Below, piece by piece: positions 62,894 to 64,000 of a stretch of DNA of 64,000 nt. How positions within the stretch are numbered: the stretch's first letter is position 1; each line of letters starts with the position of its first letter. The translations under genes were made by a program, and so were the position numbers. The notes under the pieces were generated by a model. It searched no databases, was not told the origin of the DNA, and was given only the letters and a program-made list of their open reading frames with translations. The DNA is from CAWDMC01 sp963803295. GTDB taxonomy: Bacteria; Acidobacteriota; Terriglobia; UBA7540. The stretch is from positions 214,191 to 278,190 of the forward strand of contig CAWDMC010000003.1 in assembly GCA_963803295.1 (NCBI GenBank). The letters are read 5' to 3'.

Positions 62894-63357
62894 CACAGTC
62901 AAGGAAAGAAATTGACGAGAGCCCCGCCGACAAGAACTCGACCCGGGGGTTCAAGCGGGCCTCTGCGCGCTAAGGGAAGTTCGACCGTCGGCGAAAATGT
63001 CTACGCGACCTATTGATCCATTGGTTGTTTTAGATTGACTGGTGCCTTCGCAAGAGTGCGGGAATCCAGCGGGATTCTTGCGGAAAAATAGCGGGATTTT
63101 GCGGGATTTGACTCCCACCGCCAACCTTTGCGTCCAGAAACACAAACAGAAAGGGCAGGGGGTAGTATGCGATGGCATGGGCCAGCTTCCGAGTGGCCGG
63201 ACCTACCGGACCGGAACTGAAGTAGATAGCGATGGTAGAGCTGCACTTTCGACGGACCCTCTTCTACTCGCTGGCAGTAGTTGCTGAATGCCTTCCCACT
63301 TGAGATTAGTTACCGTTATGTGCTCCGCCACGAGGATTTTGTTCTCGTTTCAGAAGA
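62894..63357. other. Intergenic region, nothing certain
   Basis: About 460 bp without a supported gene. Around 63066-63110 the motif GCGGGATT occurs three times (CAGCGGGATT, TAGCGGGATT, TGCGGGATT), perhaps a degenerate repeat. Short frames have no ribosome binding sites. Confidence 0.5.
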
Positions 63358-64000
63358 TCATGCTGCCGTTTTGAGACCGACAGCGCTCAGGAGTGCATCC
63401 AGATCATTGCCGAGGCGTTGATACAAACGGTCGAGTTCGCATCGTTTCTCTTCCGCTAGTTTGTGATCCCCGGCGAAGGGCTTGAGGATGCCGGCGGTAA
63501 GAGGTGCATAGATTCGTTCGAAGAGCTTGAGAAAGACCAGACAGATGGAGTAGCCCTTGCCGATCAGTCGATAGCGGCGGGAGTGAGGAAGCTTTTCTAG
63601 AAGCCCTTTGGCGCGTAGCTTGGACAGGTCATAGCGGAGCGAGGCCAGAGAGTAGTGGGCTGGGCTCCGACCGAGAGCATCCAACGCCGGGCCATAGAGA
63701 TCGGCAGTGGTGAAGGTTCCACCCACGACGAGGTTGGCGAAGCGAACGAGGGAGTGCATGACCGCCAGTTGGCGGGGATGGTCGAGTTTCAGGCCTGGGA
63801 GGCGCTTGCCGTTGGGAAGCCTGCTGGGCTCGGCCAGCTGGCGTAGTTGCCCACGGTCGACAAAGGTCTCCAGGATGTCTTGCTGGACATTTTGATAGTT
63901 GTCGACGATCTCGGACATTCGCTCCCGGAGTCGAGGGAGATTTTCGACGTTCTTATTGAAGTCCTTCCTGCTGCTTGGTTCCGTTGGTGTTTGCTGAGGT
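63358..64000 (-). CDS. Partial winged-helix-like protein of unknown function (5' end off window)
   Basis: The frame is open from the right edge (214 codons) and ends at 63358. Readable parts: 'DFNKNVENLPRLRERMSEIV', 'DNYQNVQQDILETFVDRGQL', 'PAHYSLASLRYDLSKLRAKG' with 'LLEKLPHSRRYRLIGKGY' (a winged-helix-like unit), and the helical 'KLFERIYAPLTAGILKPFAG'. An internal ATG at 63918 is not a convincing start because coding character continues upstream. I recall similar multi-copy proteins in Acidobacteriota but cannot name the family. Confidence 0.6.
   Translation of the reverse strand, partial: PQQTPTEPSSRKDFNKNVENLPRLRERMSEIVDNYQNVQQDILETFVDRGQLRQLAEPSRLPNGKRLPGLKLDHPRQLAVMHSLVRFANLVVGGTFTTADLYGPALDALGRSPAHYSLASLRYDLSKLRAKGLLEKLPHSRRYRLIGKGYSICLVFLKLFERIYAPLTAGILKPFAGDHKLAEEKRCELDRLYQRLGNDLDALLSAVGLKTAA

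Noticed and set aside
1..64000. tRNA or rRNA genes
   Set aside because: I looked for T-loop (GGTTCGAATCC-like) and acceptor pairings and for rRNA cores by eye and saw none; a covariance-model scan would be decisive.

Overview
The window looks like chromosomal DNA of an Acidobacteriota-type bacterium, probably Terriglobia or Bryobacter-like and possibly from a metagenome. This is inferred from protein character only; there is no rRNA gene. Pointers are the moderately high GC, Tat-exported FG-GAP and fucosidase proteins, carboxypeptidase-regulatory-like secreted proteins, a bactofilin next to parAB, AddAB-type recombination genes, and short palindromic repeats scattered between genes. I found no tRNA, rRNA, CRISPR array or recognisable transposase.

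Left part (1-24.9 kb): a MarR regulator and Rieske oxygenase, a Zn/Cd efflux CDF protein and an orphan beta-type DNA methyltransferase. Then comes a minus-strand stress-type operon: ECF sigma factor, zinc-finger anti-sigma factor with HEAT-like repeats, DUF4097-like beta-helix protein, double-PDZ protein. Next is the chromosome partitioning block rsmG-parA-parB-bactofilin. It carries one perfect parS inside the end of rsmG and a one-mismatch parS 0.8 kb upstream, so the replication origin is probably close. greA, a GH29 fucosidase, two TPR proteins, a PYROXD2-like oxidoreductase divergent from a GcvT-like protein, a nucleoside hydrolase and an alpha-glucan phosphorylase follow.

Middle part (24.9-46.3 kb): addB-addA with a perfect hairpin between them, and RNase J with an apparent ATC start and a 1-nt frameshift. 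A small defence/toxin island (vapBC, OLD-like ATPase/TOPRIM) follows, then an SDR and uppP. The classical origin-associated block rpmH-rnpA-yidD-yidC-khpB ends in mnmE. Here rpmH lies entirely inside rnpA in another frame, as in Thermus. Between khpB and mnmE sits a MntA-type antitoxin fused to a putative PD-(D/E)XK domain, followed by its HepT toxin gene broken by a stop codon.

Right part (46.3-64 kb): a lactate-racemase-domain protein, rhamnose mutarotase, FG-GAP proteins, two sugar isomerase/epimerases and a Gfo/Idh/MocA oxidoreductase suggest sugar catabolism. In their midst is an unrecognised two-gene unit: a PilZ-like coiled-coil protein and a membrane coiled-coil protein. Then come a HigB / HigA-ImmA / small protein operon, ferrochelatase, a GntR(YtrA)-slipin pair broken by several indels, and a partial protein at the edge. 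Several conserved genes differ from their expected frame by 1-2 nt at short homopolymers, so part of the apparent gene decay may be assembly error.
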